64,000 nucleotides of DNA from an uncultured Lachnospiraceae bacterium (GCA_910584725.1 CAJUBE010000024.1:5229-69228); one strand, 5' to 3'; counted from the stretch's first letter, positions 11,951-20,763 are shown. Made by a program: numbers and translations. The notes: generated by a model from the sequence alone, not told the origin.

Positions 11951-12742
11951 ATGAAAACACATCTCCCTTCAACAACACAGCTTAGTTCAGGCGTGCATGT
12001 CGTGCCGCGATTTCGCGCACGCACACATTTTCGCGCGGCGGCAGATGTCGCGGTGACGCTTCTTTTTCCGCGCCGCTGCCCTGTCTGCGACGAGCCTGTC
12101 AAACCTTGGAATGCATTGATCTGTAAGGAGTGCGAACCGAAGCTTACCTATGTTAAACCGCCGCGGTGTCTCAAATGCGGCAAACATATCGGCAGCAGCG
12201 AAAAGGAATACTGTGACGACTGTGCTGCGCGCCCGCATGTTTTTGACAGCGGCCGCGCTCTCTTCTCCTATCGAAGCGTTTCCGCATCCATCGCCCGCTT
12301 TAAATACCGCGGCAGACGGGAATATGCCGCCTGTTACGCCGCCTTTATGCAGGAAGGCCTCGGGCCCTTTATCCGCGCTTGCCGGGCGGAGGCGCTGGTG
12401 CCCGTGCCGCTTCACAAAAGCAAGCTGAAGAGGCGCGGATACAATCAGGCACAGGTGCTGGCGGAGGAGCTTTCCGTACGCACAGGTATCCCGATGCGGG
12501 CTGATTTGATAGAGAGAGTGAAAAAAACCACACCCATGAAAGATTTATCTGCCGCGGAAAGGCAAAATAATTTGAAAAAGGCTTTCAAAATCCGTCGTAA
12601 TGATGTAAAATTAAGTATAATTATAATCATTGACGACATCTACACGACGGGCAGTACGATAGATGCCATGAGCCGCGAGTTTAAAAAGGCGGGTGTAGAA
12701 CGAATTTATTTCATAACTCTTGCCGGCGGCAGGGGCATATGA
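11951..12742 (+). CDS. comFC: ComFC-type phosphoribosyltransferase-like protein
   Basis: This ComF family protein (263 residues from the chosen ATG) is required for DNA uptake in competent relatives and is also common in non-competent clostridia. The N-terminal zinc-ribbon has paired CPVC, CKEC, CLKC and CDDC motifs. The C-terminal half carries the phosphoribosyltransferase motif IIIIDDIYTTGST (about residues 225-237) and the ComF-typical VPVPLHKSKLKRRGYNQA. The ATG at 11951 follows an AGAGAGG site; an upstream ATG at 11915 lies inside the intergenic repeat and is less likely. The neighbour is a YvyF-like flagellar gene, as in the Bacillus comF locus. Confidence 0.92.
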   Translation: MKTHLPSTTQLSSGVHVVPRFRARTHFRAAADVAVTLLFPRRCPVCDEPVKPWNALICKECEPKLTYVKPPRCLKCGKHIGSSEKEYCDDCAARPHVFDSGRALFSYRSVSASIARFKYRGRREYAACYAAFMQEGLGPFIRACRAEALVPVPLHKSKLKRRGYNQAQVLAEELSVRTGIPMRADLIERVKKTTPMKDLSAAERQNNLKKAFKIRRNDVKLSIIIIIDDIYTTGSTIDAMSREFKKAGVERIYFITLAGGRGI

Positions 12743-12769
12743 AAACAATTTGTCTCAGGGAGGTAAGGT

Positions 12770-13177
12770 ATGAACGTAAGAAATTGCAGAAAATGCGGAA
12801 ATCTTTTTAACTATGTCTCCGGACCGCCGATCTGTATGGCATGCCGCGAGAAGCTTGAGGAGAAATTTCAGGAAGTAAAGAAGTATATTCAGGATAACGG
12901 CCATGCAGGTATTCAGCAGGTGGCGGAAGCATGTGACGTTTCCACGAACCAGATCCATCAGTGGCTTCGGGAAGAGCGGCTGGAGCTTTCAGCGGAGTCC
13001 GGCGTTACGCTTTCCTGCGAAAACTGCGGCGCGGCTATTTTGTCGGGACGTTTCTGCCAGAAGTGCAAAAATACCATGGCAAACGAGCTGGGCGCCAGCA
13101 TCAAGAAGCCCGAGCCCATCAAGGTGCAGAAGAAAAAGGACACGAAGGAAAATCCGAAGATGCGTTTCCTGAACTGA
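12770..13177 (+). CDS. Flagellar operon protein, YvyF/TIGR03826 family
   Basis: This 135-residue protein has an N-terminal zinc-binding pair of CxxC motifs (CRKCGNLF and CMAC). A winged-helix-like segment follows (IQQVAEACDVSTNQIHQWLREERLEL), then a second zinc-ribbon (CENCG and CQKC). This is the layout of the TIGR03826 'flagellar operon protein' family, called YvyF in Bacillus, where it sits between comFC and flgM. Here it follows comFC by 27 bp, which supports the assignment. No flgM or flgK follows, so the usual flagellar operon is broken after this gene. It may act as a small DNA- or RNA-binding regulator, but that is an inference from the fold. Confidence 0.8.
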   Translation: MNVRNCRKCGNLFNYVSGPPICMACREKLEEKFQEVKKYIQDNGHAGIQQVAEACDVSTNQIHQWLREERLELSAESGVTLSCENCGAAILSGRFCQKCKNTMANELGASIKKPEPIKVQKKKDTKENPKMRFLN

Positions 13178-13204
13178 TACTATTGTCGGAAATTGGAGAG
13201 ATAT

Positions 13205-13603
13205 ATGTTAAATGAAGAGAGAGTCGTTCTGATGACCAAGATGGCCTCCTACGAAGCACACGAGGGGAAGAAATGTCTTGCCATCGGCAGTTATTTTCGG
13301 AGCGACTATATAGGCTGGCAGGTGCTTAAATCCATTATAAGTGCAACCATCGCATTTGTAGTGGTTTTTGCTATGTACATTTTTTATGATTTTGGCGTTT
13401 TTATGACGGAAATCTACAAGATGGATCTTCTTGAATTTGCAAAGAATGTTCTGTTCTTATATCTGGGAACGGTGGGCGCTTACGCTCTCATCTCCTATGT
13501 GGTGTACACGATCAGGTACAGCCGGGCAAGCAAGAGTCTGCGCACATATTATATGAATCTGCACAAACTCTCCGCCATGTACAAGAACGAAAAAAGGGAC
13601 TAA
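13205..13603 (+). CDS. Unknown small membrane protein, two transmembrane helices
   Basis: This 132-residue protein is of unrecognised family. A soluble N-terminus of ~45 residues is followed by two hydrophobic helices (IISATIAFVVVFAMYIF and VLFLYLGTVGAYALISYVV). A basic tail, SRASKSLRTYYMNLHKLSAM, follows. The ATG at 13205 follows GGAGAG. The next gene begins 5 bp downstream, so these two are co-transcribed and translationally close. Both lie between yvyF and the c-di-AMP synthase gene, which makes a cell-envelope or c-di-AMP-related role possible but unproven. Confidence 0.72.
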   Translation: MLNEERVVLMTKMASYEAHEGKKCLAIGSYFRSDYIGWQVLKSIISATIAFVVVFAMYIFYDFGVFMTEIYKMDLLEFAKNVLFLYLGTVGAYALISYVVYTIRYSRASKSLRTYYMNLHKLSAMYKNEKRD

Positions 13604-13608
13604 TTTCG

Positions 13609-14577
13609 ATGACTACTTTACTGGTTGCAAAACAGATACTTTTGACCATATACAGCAAATATGAGGTGTATATTACACCGCTTTTGAAGTTTCTTCTGGC
13701 GCTTATCACCCTTTGTCTGATCAATTCCAGACTGGGTTACATGGAGTCAATTACCAGAATAACAGTGGTGTTGATTGTGGCGCTTATGTGCTCCTTCATG
13801 CCGATGAATTTTATTGTTCTGATGGGCGCGGTTTTTTCTCTCATGCACCTTTATACTTTCAGCTTGGAGTGCGCCGCGGTAATCGGCGCAGGTTTTCTGT
13901 TGCTCTTTTTGCTGTATCTGCGGTTTTCTCCGAAGGATACTGTTGTTGTGGTGCTCATGCCGCTCTGCTTTCTTCTGCGGATACCCTACGTGATTCCCAT
14001 ATCCATGGGATTGATCGGAGCGCCCACATCTGCGGTTTCCGTTGCCTGTGGTGTGATCGTTTACTACATGCTTCATTATGTAACGCAGAATGCGACAATG
14101 ATTGCTGCCATGGCTGATGAGGAGACGGCAGCAAAATTTAAGTTTATTATTGACGGCCTGATTAAGAACCGAGAGATGATTGTGACGATTGCGGCCTTTT
14201 CCATTACGGTGATTATCGTTTATCTTTTACGGCGGCTGAGCATTGATTATGCTTGGACAATTGCCATGACTGCAGGTGCGGTGGTGAATATCATGGTGCT
14301 CCTTGTGGGAGACTTAATTTTTGAGATAAATCAATCGCTGCCGGGCGTGATTTTAGGGACGGTTATCTCCTTCCTGCTCGTGCTGATATTGCAGTTTTTT
14401 GTATTTTATGTGGATTACAGTCGAACGGAAAAGGTTCAATTTGAGGATGATGAATACTATTATTATGTGAAGGCAGTACCGAAGGTTACCGTGGCGAAGC
14501 CGGAGAAAAAGGTGAAGCAGATCAGCTCCGCAAAAAGCGCGCCCGGCAGAACCACAAGACCCACACACCACTCATAA
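13609..14577 (+). CDS. Unknown polytopic membrane protein upstream of cdaA
   Basis: This 322-residue protein has about eight hydrophobic helices, for example FLLALITLCLINSRLG, VIGAGFLLLFLLYLRF and MIVTIAAFSITVIIVYLL. It carries a cytoplasmic acidic/tyrosine patch, EDDEYYYYVK, and a basic Ser/Thr-rich tail. I do not recognise the family. It is 5 bp after the preceding small membrane protein and about 100 bp before cdaA on the same strand. The shared direction suggests one operon ending in cdaA-cdaR-glmM. A transporter or scaffold role is only a guess from topology. Confidence 0.72.
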   Translation: MTTLLVAKQILLTIYSKYEVYITPLLKFLLALITLCLINSRLGYMESITRITVVLIVALMCSFMPMNFIVLMGAVFSLMHLYTFSLECAAVIGAGFLLLFLLYLRFSPKDTVVVVLMPLCFLLRIPYVIPISMGLIGAPTSAVSVACGVIVYYMLHYVTQNATMIAAMADEETAAKFKFIIDGLIKNREMIVTIAAFSITVIIVYLLRRLSIDYAWTIAMTAGAVVNIMVLLVGDLIFEINQSLPGVILGTVISFLLVLILQFFVFYVDYSRTEKVQFEDDEYYYYVKAVPKVTVAKPEKKVKQISSAKSAPGRTTRPTHHS

Positions 14578-14579
14578 TA

Positions 14580-14640
14580 CCATTGCAATTCACACCGAAT
14601 AATCGTAAATGGATGCGAAATCTGGCATGGGTGTGAATGG
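14580..14640 (+). repeat. Intergenic repeat family 3, copy 1
   Basis: ATTCACACC (14588-14596) pairs with GGTGTGAAT (14630-14638). The loop contains GAATAATCGTAAAT and ATGCGAAATCTGGC, which recur almost unchanged at 63950-64000. It lies just upstream of cdaA. Confidence 0.65.
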
Positions 14641-14677
14641 TAACCAGAAATTGACACAGAAGGCAGGTGATGGAGAG

Positions 14678-15559
14678 ATGGAACAACTGAATAGCTGGAT
14701 CGGCGTCTATCTCGCAAGACTGCACATGCCTACCATGCACTGGAATGATGTGGCGGAAATAGCTATCCTGACCTTTGTACTATATCATATTCTGGTATGG
14801 ATTAAGAACACAAGAGCATGGGCTCTCTTAAAGGGCGTGATTGTGATTCTGGTGTTTATTGTAATCGCCGCTTTCTGTAAGATGAATACGATTCTTTGGA
14901 TTGTTCCCAATATCATCAGCATTGCGGCCACGGCTTTCGTGGTAGTTTTGCAGCCTGAGCTCCGTGCGGCGCTGGAAGAGCTTGGAAGAAAAAATTTTGT
15001 CGCCTCCATTCTGGATTCCAACAAGCGGGAAACAGGACGTTTTTCCGACCGCACGGTAAATGAAATCGTGAAGGCGTCTTTTGAAATGGGAAAAGTGAAG
15101 ACGGGCGCGCTCATTGTCATCGAGCACGAGCAGTCACTGAAAGAATATGAAAGAACAGGTATTGATGTGGACGGCATTATTTCCAGCCAGCTTCTGATCA
15201 ATATTTTCGAACACAATACCCCCCTGCATGACGGCGCGGTGATCGTCCGAGGAAATCGGGTTGTATCCGCAACCTGCTATCTGCCGTTGTCGGACAATAT
15301 GGCTCTCAGCAAGGATCTGGGGACGAGGCACCGTGCGGGCGTCGGCATTTCCGAAGTGACCGATTCCCTGACGGTGATCGTGTCTGAGGAGACGGGCAAG
15401 ATCAGCGTTGCCTACGGCGGCGCGCTTGAGCGTGGCTTGGATGCGGCGCGCTTGAAAGAGCGGCTTCTGGAAATTCAGGATAAACCGGTAGAGGAGAAGA
15501 AGCGCAAGCTTTTTAAAGGCAAGAGCATAGGAAAGGCAGGGGTTAAGAATGAAGAATAA
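14678..15559 (+). CDS. cdaA: Diadenylate cyclase CdaA
   Basis: This 293-residue membrane-bound enzyme condenses two ATP into cyclic di-AMP. Three N-terminal transmembrane helices span about residues 20-90. The DAC domain follows, with the catalytic motifs LHDGAVIV (DGA, about residue 183) and GTRHRAG (RHR, about residue 217). The length is close to B. subtilis CdaA (273). The ATG at 14678 is chosen because upstream in-frame codons lie in the intergenic repeat and the protein should begin shortly before the first helix. The stop overlaps cdaR by 11 bp, and glmM follows, giving the canonical cdaA-cdaR-glmM module. Confidence 0.95.
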   Translation: MEQLNSWIGVYLARLHMPTMHWNDVAEIAILTFVLYHILVWIKNTRAWALLKGVIVILVFIVIAAFCKMNTILWIVPNIISIAATAFVVVLQPELRAALEELGRKNFVASILDSNKRETGRFSDRTVNEIVKASFEMGKVKTGALIVIEHEQSLKEYERTGIDVDGIISSQLLINIFEHNTPLHDGAVIVRGNRVVSATCYLPLSDNMALSKDLGTRHRAGVGISEVTDSLTVIVSEETGKISVAYGGALERGLDAARLKERLLEIQDKPVEEKKRKLFKGKSIGKAGVKNEE

Positions 15560-16829
15560 GCTTACCCGAAATTGGGGCTTAAAGATCGCCTCCTTTCTCA
15601 GCGCAGCAGTTCTCTGGCTGGTCGTTACGAATATCAACGATCCCATTATGACCTACCGCGTGACGGATGTGCCGGTCACCATTAAAAATGCGAATCTGAT
15701 TACCGACAGGGGGCAGGTTTATGAGGTGCTTGACGGCACAGATATGATTGACGTGGTTACTGTCTCCGCGCCCAGGTCTATTATTGACTCCCTGGACAGG
15801 AGCAATATCGTGGCGGTGGCGGATATCAATGATCTGACCAGCGTAGATACGGTAGCCATCAAGCTTTCGACAAATAAATATAATGATAAGCTGGACAGCA
15901 TACGCGGCAATATCGACAGTGTGCGCCTGAGCATTGAGGAAAAGCAGACCAAATCCTTTCCTGTGAAATCCGTTACGACGGGTGAAGCCCGCGAAGGTTT
16001 TATGGTGGGAAGCGTTACCACGGATCAGAACCTGATCCGCCTTTCCGGCCCGCAGTCCATTATTTCACAGGTCAGCAAGGCGCAGGCGGAGGTGGATATT
16101 TCTGGTTTTTCCAACAATATCAGTACGGTCGCGGATGTTCGTCTTTATGACGAGGATGGAAATGAGATTACTGCGCCGAACATTGAAAAAAGTATTTCCA
16201 GCGTACGTGTGAGCGTGGAGATTCTGGAGCGCAAAACGCTGCCTCTTACGTGTGAGGTGACGGGCACACCCGAAGACGGTTTCCAGTTTACAGGAGAGGT
16301 AACCTTCAGCAAGGGTGCAGTTACGGTGGCAGCCCGGTCCAAATTGCTGGAGAATGTGGAGGCGATTGCAATTCCCGAGGGAATTCTTGACGTAACCGGC
16401 GCGTCGGAGGATGTGACTGTGCTTGTGGACCTTAATCAATACCTGCCCGACGGCGTGGTGCTGGCGGAAGATAATTTTGTGGGCAGGGTCAACGCTACGG
16501 CAAAGATTGAGGCAGAGCGCGACCGTGCCGTGCGAATTCCAGTGGGACGGATTCGTTTTGACGGTCTTCCCGAAGGCTTCCGCGCTGTGATTACCGAACC
16601 TGCCAATGAGTGCAGCATTACGTTCAGCGGTCTGCTTGCCGTTCTGAACGAGGTGACGGCGGAGGAAGTGACTGCCGTGGTGGATATGGAAGCATGGATG
16701 GCTGATGAAGATATGGATGAACTCACGGAAGGCAGTTATTGGATGCCCGTAAACGCTACTGTAGAAGGACGGGATCTCAGGCAGAATGGGGTCACGGAGG
16801 TGCGGGTGCATATTATTGAGGGAGAATAG
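15549..16829 (+). CDS. cdaR: CdaA regulatory protein CdaR (YbbR-domain protein)
   Basis: This 426-residue protein has an N-terminal membrane anchor (IASFLSAAVLWLVVTNIND) followed by several extracytoplasmic YbbR repeats of about 80 residues. Repeated features such as VKSVTTGEAREGFMVGSV and LTCEVTGTPEDGFQFTGEV are visible. CdaR binds CdaA and modulates c-di-AMP synthesis. It overlaps cdaA by 11 bp, so translation is coupled. A family 1 hairpin repeat begins at the stop codon and separates it from glmM. Confidence 0.92.
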   Translation: MKNKLTRNWGLKIASFLSAAVLWLVVTNINDPIMTYRVTDVPVTIKNANLITDRGQVYEVLDGTDMIDVVTVSAPRSIIDSLDRSNIVAVADINDLTSVDTVAIKLSTNKYNDKLDSIRGNIDSVRLSIEEKQTKSFPVKSVTTGEAREGFMVGSVTTDQNLIRLSGPQSIISQVSKAQAEVDISGFSNNISTVADVRLYDEDGNEITAPNIEKSISSVRVSVEILERKTLPLTCEVTGTPEDGFQFTGEVTFSKGAVTVAARSKLLENVEAIAIPEGILDVTGASEDVTVLVDLNQYLPDGVVLAEDNFVGRVNATAKIEAERDRAVRIPVGRIRFDGLPEGFRAVITEPANECSITFSGLLAVLNEVTAEEVTAVVDMEAWMADEDMDELTEGSYWMPVNATVEGRDLRQNGVTEVRVHIIEGE

Positions 16830-16926
16830 AGTGAAAAGAACTTCTAAAACTCAGCAGCAGAGGCTGCTTCGTTAAGAAGTTCTATGTTTCACTCGGGAGA
16901 ATGCCCAAAATACGGGCATTCTCCGC
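16829..16926 (+). repeat. Intergenic hairpin repeat family 1, copy 2
   Basis: The outer stem is GAGTGAAA plus AGAACTTCT with AGAAGTTCT plus TTTCACTC. The inner loop contains CAGCAGCAGAGGCTGCTTCG. The second hairpin is GAATGCCC/GGGCATTC. It is nearly identical to the copy at 7051 and lies between cdaR and glmM. Confidence 0.85.
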
Positions 16927-16952
16927 AGATACATAAATATATGGAGGTGTGT

Positions 16953-18302
16953 ATGAGCAGATTATTTGGTACGGATGGAGTCCGCGGAGTAGCGAATGAA
17001 GAACTGTCTCCGCTTCTGGCGATGCAGCTTGGCCAGGCGGGCGCGTATGTTCTGACAAGGGAGAACGAACATAAACCGACAATTATGGTGGGTTGTGACA
17101 CGAGAATATCGGGGGATATGCTGGCGAATGCGCTGATGGCAGGTGTCTGTTCCGTGGGCGCGAACGCGGTGTATGTGGGCGTGGTGCCTACGCCGGCGGT
17201 GGCATACCTTACCAGAAAGTATAAAGTGGACGCGGGCGTTGTCATCTCCGCCTCCCACAATACCGTAGAGTTTAACGGCATTAAATTCTTTGACGGAGAC
17301 GGTTATAAACTTCCCGACGCTCTGGAGGATGAAATCGAGGCGCTGATTAAGAGCGATATGAAGGGCGTGAAATTTCCTACCGGCGCAAGCGTAGGTAAAA
17401 TTAAGTACCGCACGGATGCCAGAGAAGAATATATTAACCACGCCATGAAGGCGGTGAATGTAGACCTGCGGGGCATGAAGATTGTGCTGGACTGCGCGGA
17501 GGGCGCGTCCTACTACACTTCCGTGGAGACTATGAAGGAGCTCGGCGCAGAGGTTGTAGCGATTCACAATAATCCCGACGGTACGAATATCAACGCGAAC
17601 TGCGGTTCCACCCATATGGAGGAACTGCAGGCGAGAGTCGTCTATGAGAAGGCACAGCTCGGTCTTGCCTTCGACGGGGATGCGGACAGACTGCTGGCGG
17701 TGGATGAGCTGGGAAATATCGTGGACGGCGACCAGATTATGGCCATTGTCGGCAATCATATGAAGTCGCAGGGAAAGTTGAACAAGAATACCATCGTCGC
17801 GACCGTGATGAGTAATCTGGGCTTTTTCCTGATGGGTGAAAAAAATAAGATTAAGATCGAGCAGACCAAGGTGGGCGACCGCTATGTGCTGGAACGGATG
17901 CGCGAGATCGGCGCAAGCCTCGGCGGCGAGCAGTCCGGCCACGTAATCTTTTTAGATGAAAATACAACCGGCGACGGACTCTTAAGCGCGCTGCATCTTT
18001 TACAGGTGGTTGTGGAGACAGGAAAACCGCTCTCTGAGCTTGCATCCATCATGGAAGTGATGCCGCAGGCGCTGGTCGGTGCGAAGGTGCCAAACCACAA
18101 GAAAGAAAAGTTTATGGACTATCCCGAGATCGCGGAGGCAATCGCCGCACTCGACAAAAAATTTGCAGGCGAAGGCCGCGTGTTGATCCGTCCCTCCGGC
18201 ACGGAACCGCTTGTCCGCGTTATGATTGAAGGTAAAGATCAGAAGGTGATCACGCAGGAAGCGAAGAAGCTCGCTGAACTGATACAGAATATTATGCTGT
18301 AG
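16953..18302 (+). CDS. glmM: Phosphoglucosamine mutase GlmM
   Basis: This 449-residue enzyme converts glucosamine-6-phosphate to glucosamine-1-phosphate for UDP-GlcNAc and cell-wall synthesis. It begins [19 protein letters not shown]. It has the phosphoserine loop VVISASHNT (Ser about residue 100), the metal-binding FDGDADRLL (about 240-248) and the C-terminal substrate-phosphate motif [12 protein letters not shown]. The ATG at 16953 follows GGAGGTG; upstream in-frame codons fall in the hairpin repeat. GlmM of the cdaA operon is known in relatives to bind and inhibit CdaA, linking wall precursor supply to c-di-AMP. Confidence 0.97.
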   Translation: MSRLFGTDGVRGVANEELSPLLAMQLGQAGAYVLTRENEHKPTIMVGCDTRISGDMLANALMAGVCSVGANAVYVGVVPTPAVAYLTRKYKVDAGVVISASHNTVEFNGIKFFDGDGYKLPDALEDEIEALIKSDMKGVKFPTGASVGKIKYRTDAREEYINHAMKAVNVDLRGMKIVLDCAEGASYYTSVETMKELGAEVVAIHNNPDGTNINANCGSTHMEELQARVVYEKAQLGLAFDGDADRLLAVDELGNIVDGDQIMAIVGNHMKSQGKLNKNTIVATVMSNLGFFLMGEKNKIKIEQTKVGDRYVLERMREIGASLGGEQSGHVIFLDENTTGDGLLSALHLLQVVVETGKPLSELASIMEVMPQALVGAKVPNHKKEKFMDYPEIAEAIAALDKKFAGEGRVLIRPSGTEPLVRVMIEGKDQKVITQEAKKLAELIQNIML

Positions 18303-18305
18303 GAC

Positions 18306-18335
18306 TTGAGATAAAGTATAGAGATATGGTATACT
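18306..18335 (+). promoter_or_regulatory. Promoter for the HPr-like gene
   Basis: TTGAGA (18306-18311) and TATACT (18330-18335) are 18 bp apart, placed between glmM and the HPr-like gene. It gives a short leader of about 25 nt with a GAAAGAGGA ribosome binding site. Confidence 0.7.
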
Positions 18336-18366
18336 CATAGTATCATGTAAGAAAGAGGAAAAGGCA

Positions 18367-18630
18367 ATGGTAAGTCAGAAGGTAGTCATCAAAAACCCGA
18401 CAGGGCTACATCTAAGACCGGCAGGCATCCTATGCAAAGAAGCGATGCAGTTTAAATCTCTGATAACCTTTACATTTCGTGAAAATACAGCGAATGCCAA
18501 GAGTGTCCTAAGCGTGCTTGGGGCATGTGTCAAGTGTGGCGATGAAATCGAGTTTGTGTGTGACGGTGAAGATGAGGAGGAAGCGCTCAAAGCGTTGGTT
18601 GACGCCATTGAGAGCGGTCTTGGAGAATAA
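18367..18630 (+). CDS. HPr-family phosphocarrier protein
   Basis: This 87-residue protein has the HPr fold signature. The histidine loop NPTGLHLRPAG contains the His15-equivalent phosphorylated by enzyme I. The segment NAKSVLSVLGACV contains the Ser46-equivalent used by HPr kinase in Firmicutes. Cys residues around position 57 (ACVKCG) are unusual for HPr. No ptsI follows, so this could be the main HPr or a Crh-like regulatory paralogue; both catalytic residues being present favours a functional carrier. It has its own promoter and terminator, so it is a monocistronic unit. Confidence 0.85.
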   Translation: MVSQKVVIKNPTGLHLRPAGILCKEAMQFKSLITFTFRENTANAKSVLSVLGACVKCGDEIEFVCDGEDEEEALKALVDAIESGLGE

Positions 18631-18644
18631 TGTCACGTTCGGAC

Positions 18645-18676
18645 GAACCCGCTGTATTTATGCAGCGGGTTCTTTC
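18645..18676 (+). terminator. Terminator after the HPr-like gene
   Basis: The stem GAACCCGCTG (18645-18654) pairs with CAGCGGGTTC (18663-18672), followed by TTTC. Confidence 0.85.
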
Positions 18677-18869
18677 ATGTCAGCGACGTTCGCGTCGGCA
18701 ATAAGCAGTGCGTAGGCAGCGAAACAGAGACGTGGGGAGCTTGCTCGCCAAAGCATCTGTTTTGCCGGATACATAGGGCGAATGCCCGTGAGCGAGATGG
18801 AGCAACGCGAAATCGAGCTGCACTGCGGATATCATAAAACAGTTAAAGCAGACAGAAGGAGGAGCAGTC
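18677..18869 (+). other. Leader region upstream of leuA with a long-range stem
   Basis: No gene is seen. GCAGTGC near 18697 can pair with GCACTGC near 18820. Inside lies an AACAGA/TCTGTT pairing. The layout recalls the 39813-39979 element, which also opens with a TAAGCAG motif. No T-box AGGTGGTACC core and no Leu codon-rich leader peptide was found, so regulation of leuA is unresolved. Confidence 0.3.
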
Positions 18870-20552
18870 ATGTTAAATTATAAGAGATATCGCAGAAATC
18901 CTGTGGTGGATTATCCGGAAAGGGAATGGGTCAACAAGCAGATCGAGAAAGCGCCCGTATGGTGCAGTGTGGATCTGCGCGACGGCAATCAGGCATTGAT
19001 TGACCCTATGGTAGTTTCAGAAAAAATTGAATTTTTCAATTATCTGATTAAGCTTGGCTTTAAGGAAATCGAGATCGGTTTCCCGGCAGCCAGCCAGATC
19101 GAATTTGATTTTCTTCGCCAGCTTGTGGACAGGAAATTAATTCCCGACGACGTGGTTGTTCAGGTTCTGACCCAATGCAGAGAGGAGCTTTTAGAGCGCA
19201 CCTTTGAATCCATCGAAGGCTGTAAACAGGCCATTGTGCACATTTACAACTCCACTTCCACCCTGCAGCGGGACGTGGTTTTCAACATGAGCCGCGAGGA
19301 GATCACCAACATCGCCGTGGAGGGCGTTAGGATGGTGAAACGCCATGCCGCCAATTTCCCAGGCAAGGTGATCCTGGAATACTCTCCGGAAAGCTTTACC
19401 GGCACTGAGCTGGACTACGCGCTGGAGGTCTGCAACGCGGTGCAGAGGGAGTGGGGCCCTACCAAAGAGAATCCCATGATTATCAATCTTCCCTCCACAG
19501 TGGAGATGACAACGCCCAATGTCTTTGCGGACAGAATCGAGTGGATGAACAAACACCTGGAAAACAGGGAAGCCATCATCTTAAGCATACACCCTCACAA
19601 CGACAGAGGAACCGGCGTGGCGACGGCTGAGCTTGCTCTGCTTGCAGGCGCGGAGCGCGTGGAGGGCACTCTTTTTGGAAACGGTGAGAGAACCGGAAAC
19701 GTGGATATTTTAAATATTGCCTACAACATGTTCTCGCAGGGCATCGATCCCGAGCTTGCCATCGAGCATGTGAACGAGAGCATTGAAATTTACGAGAGAT
19801 GCTGTAAGATTCCCGTGCACCCCAGACACCCTTACGCGGGAAAGCTGGTGTTTACCGCCTTCTCCGGCTCCCATCAGGATGCCATCAACAAGGGCGTGAA
19901 GGCGATGAAGGAGCGCGGCGGCGAATATTGGGAGGTGCCCTACCTGCCCATTGACCCTGCGGATATCGGCAGGGAGTACGAGCCGATCGTGCGCATCAAT
20001 TCCCAGTCCGGCAAAGGCGGTGTAGCCTTCGTCATGGACACATACTTTGGCTTCAAACTGCCCAAGGGAATGCACAGAGAGTTCGCCAATGTCATTCAGG
20101 CGATCTCCGAGAAGCAGGGAGAGGTCAGCCCGGATCAGATCATGGAGAGCTTCCGCCAGGAATATCTGCTGAAGAAAGAGCCGCTCCATTTCAGAAGACT
20201 GCGGGTGGACGATCTGAGCGAGGAGACGGAGTCAGAATTTGATACAAAGGTAACTGTGGTTTATACCGATCATGGCGAGGAGAAGCGCTTTGAGGCGGTG
20301 GGAAACGGCCCCATCGACGCGGTAAAGCGCGGCCTGCAGGAAACGCTCGGCATCAATGTCAAGATACTGGATTACGAGGAGCACGCGCTCCAGAGCGGCT
20401 CCAATTCCCAGGCGGCGGCTTATATCCATCTGCTGGATGCCGAGAGCGGCAGCGTGACCTACGGCGTGGGCGTCAGCTCCAACATCACGAGGGCATCCGT
20501 GCGGGCGATTTTCTCGGCTGTGAACCGGCTGGGGCTGGGAGAACATGTTTAA
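18870..20552 (+). CDS. leuA: 2-isopropylmalate synthase, long form
   Basis: This 560-residue protein condenses acetyl-CoA with 2-oxoisovalerate in the first committed step of leucine synthesis. The TIM-barrel active site shows SVDLRDGNQALIDPM (about residues 33-47), EIEIGFPAASQ and IHPHNDRGTG (metal-binding His pair). The C-terminal regulatory domain (TESEFDTKVTVVY through GVGVSSNITRASVRA) is the leucine-binding allosteric module. Sequence start (YRRNP...YPEREW) and length mark it as the fungal/actinobacterial 'type 2' LeuA rather than the ~510-residue form. A GGAG site precedes the ATG. No other leu genes are adjacent. Confidence 0.94.
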   Translation: MLNYKRYRRNPVVDYPEREWVNKQIEKAPVWCSVDLRDGNQALIDPMVVSEKIEFFNYLIKLGFKEIEIGFPAASQIEFDFLRQLVDRKLIPDDVVVQVLTQCREELLERTFESIEGCKQAIVHIYNSTSTLQRDVVFNMSREEITNIAVEGVRMVKRHAANFPGKVILEYSPESFTGTELDYALEVCNAVQREWGPTKENPMIINLPSTVEMTTPNVFADRIEWMNKHLENREAIILSIHPHNDRGTGVATAELALLAGAERVEGTLFGNGERTGNVDILNIAYNMFSQGIDPELAIEHVNESIEIYERCCKIPVHPRHPYAGKLVFTAFSGSHQDAINKGVKAMKERGGEYWEVPYLPIDPADIGREYEPIVRINSQSGKGGVAFVMDTYFGFKLPKGMHREFANVIQAISEKQGEVSPDQIMESFRQEYLLKKEPLHFRRLRVDDLSEETESEFDTKVTVVYTDHGEEKRFEAVGNGPIDAVKRGLQETLGINVKILDYEEHALQSGSNSQAAAYIHLLDAESGSVTYGVGVSSNITRASVRAIFSAVNRLGLGEHV

Positions 20553-20564
20553 TTGACATGCTTG

Positions 20565-20632
20565 TTTCCCCTGCGCCTGCTGCAGATTGCGGGGAAAACG
20601 ATATATAAACGTAATTACGTTTATATATTTAT
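20565..20632 (+). terminator. Hairpin and 28-bp palindrome after leuA
   Basis: TTTCCCC (20565-20571) pairs with GGGGAAA (20591-20597). Immediately after it, 20601-20628 is a perfect 28-bp palindrome centred on GTAATTAC and flanked by TTTATATAT. Together they probably end leuA transcription. The palindrome could also be an operator or the extruding end of a small element. Confidence 0.5.
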
Positions 20633-20643
20633 CAAAAAGATGA

Positions 20644-20673
20644 TTGGCTCATCCTTTGTAGTTTTTATATAAT
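20644..20673 (+). promoter_or_regulatory. Promoter for the small toxin-like gene
   Basis: TTGGCT (20644-20649) and TATAAT (20668-20673) have 18-bp spacing. The predicted transcript starts near 20680 and leaves an 80-nt leader before the ATG at 20764. Confidence 0.65.
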
Positions 20674-20763
20674 GAATATAGGTGTTATCTTGAACGGTAA
20701 GCGGTTCGCCTTTCGCCAAAATGAGTACATTTTGAGAACTTCCTGTATTTCAGAGGTGATACA

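Noticed and set aside
18677..18869. T-box riboswitch before leuA
   Set aside because: No AGGTGGTACCGCG-like core, no specifier loop and no terminator just before leuA could be found.
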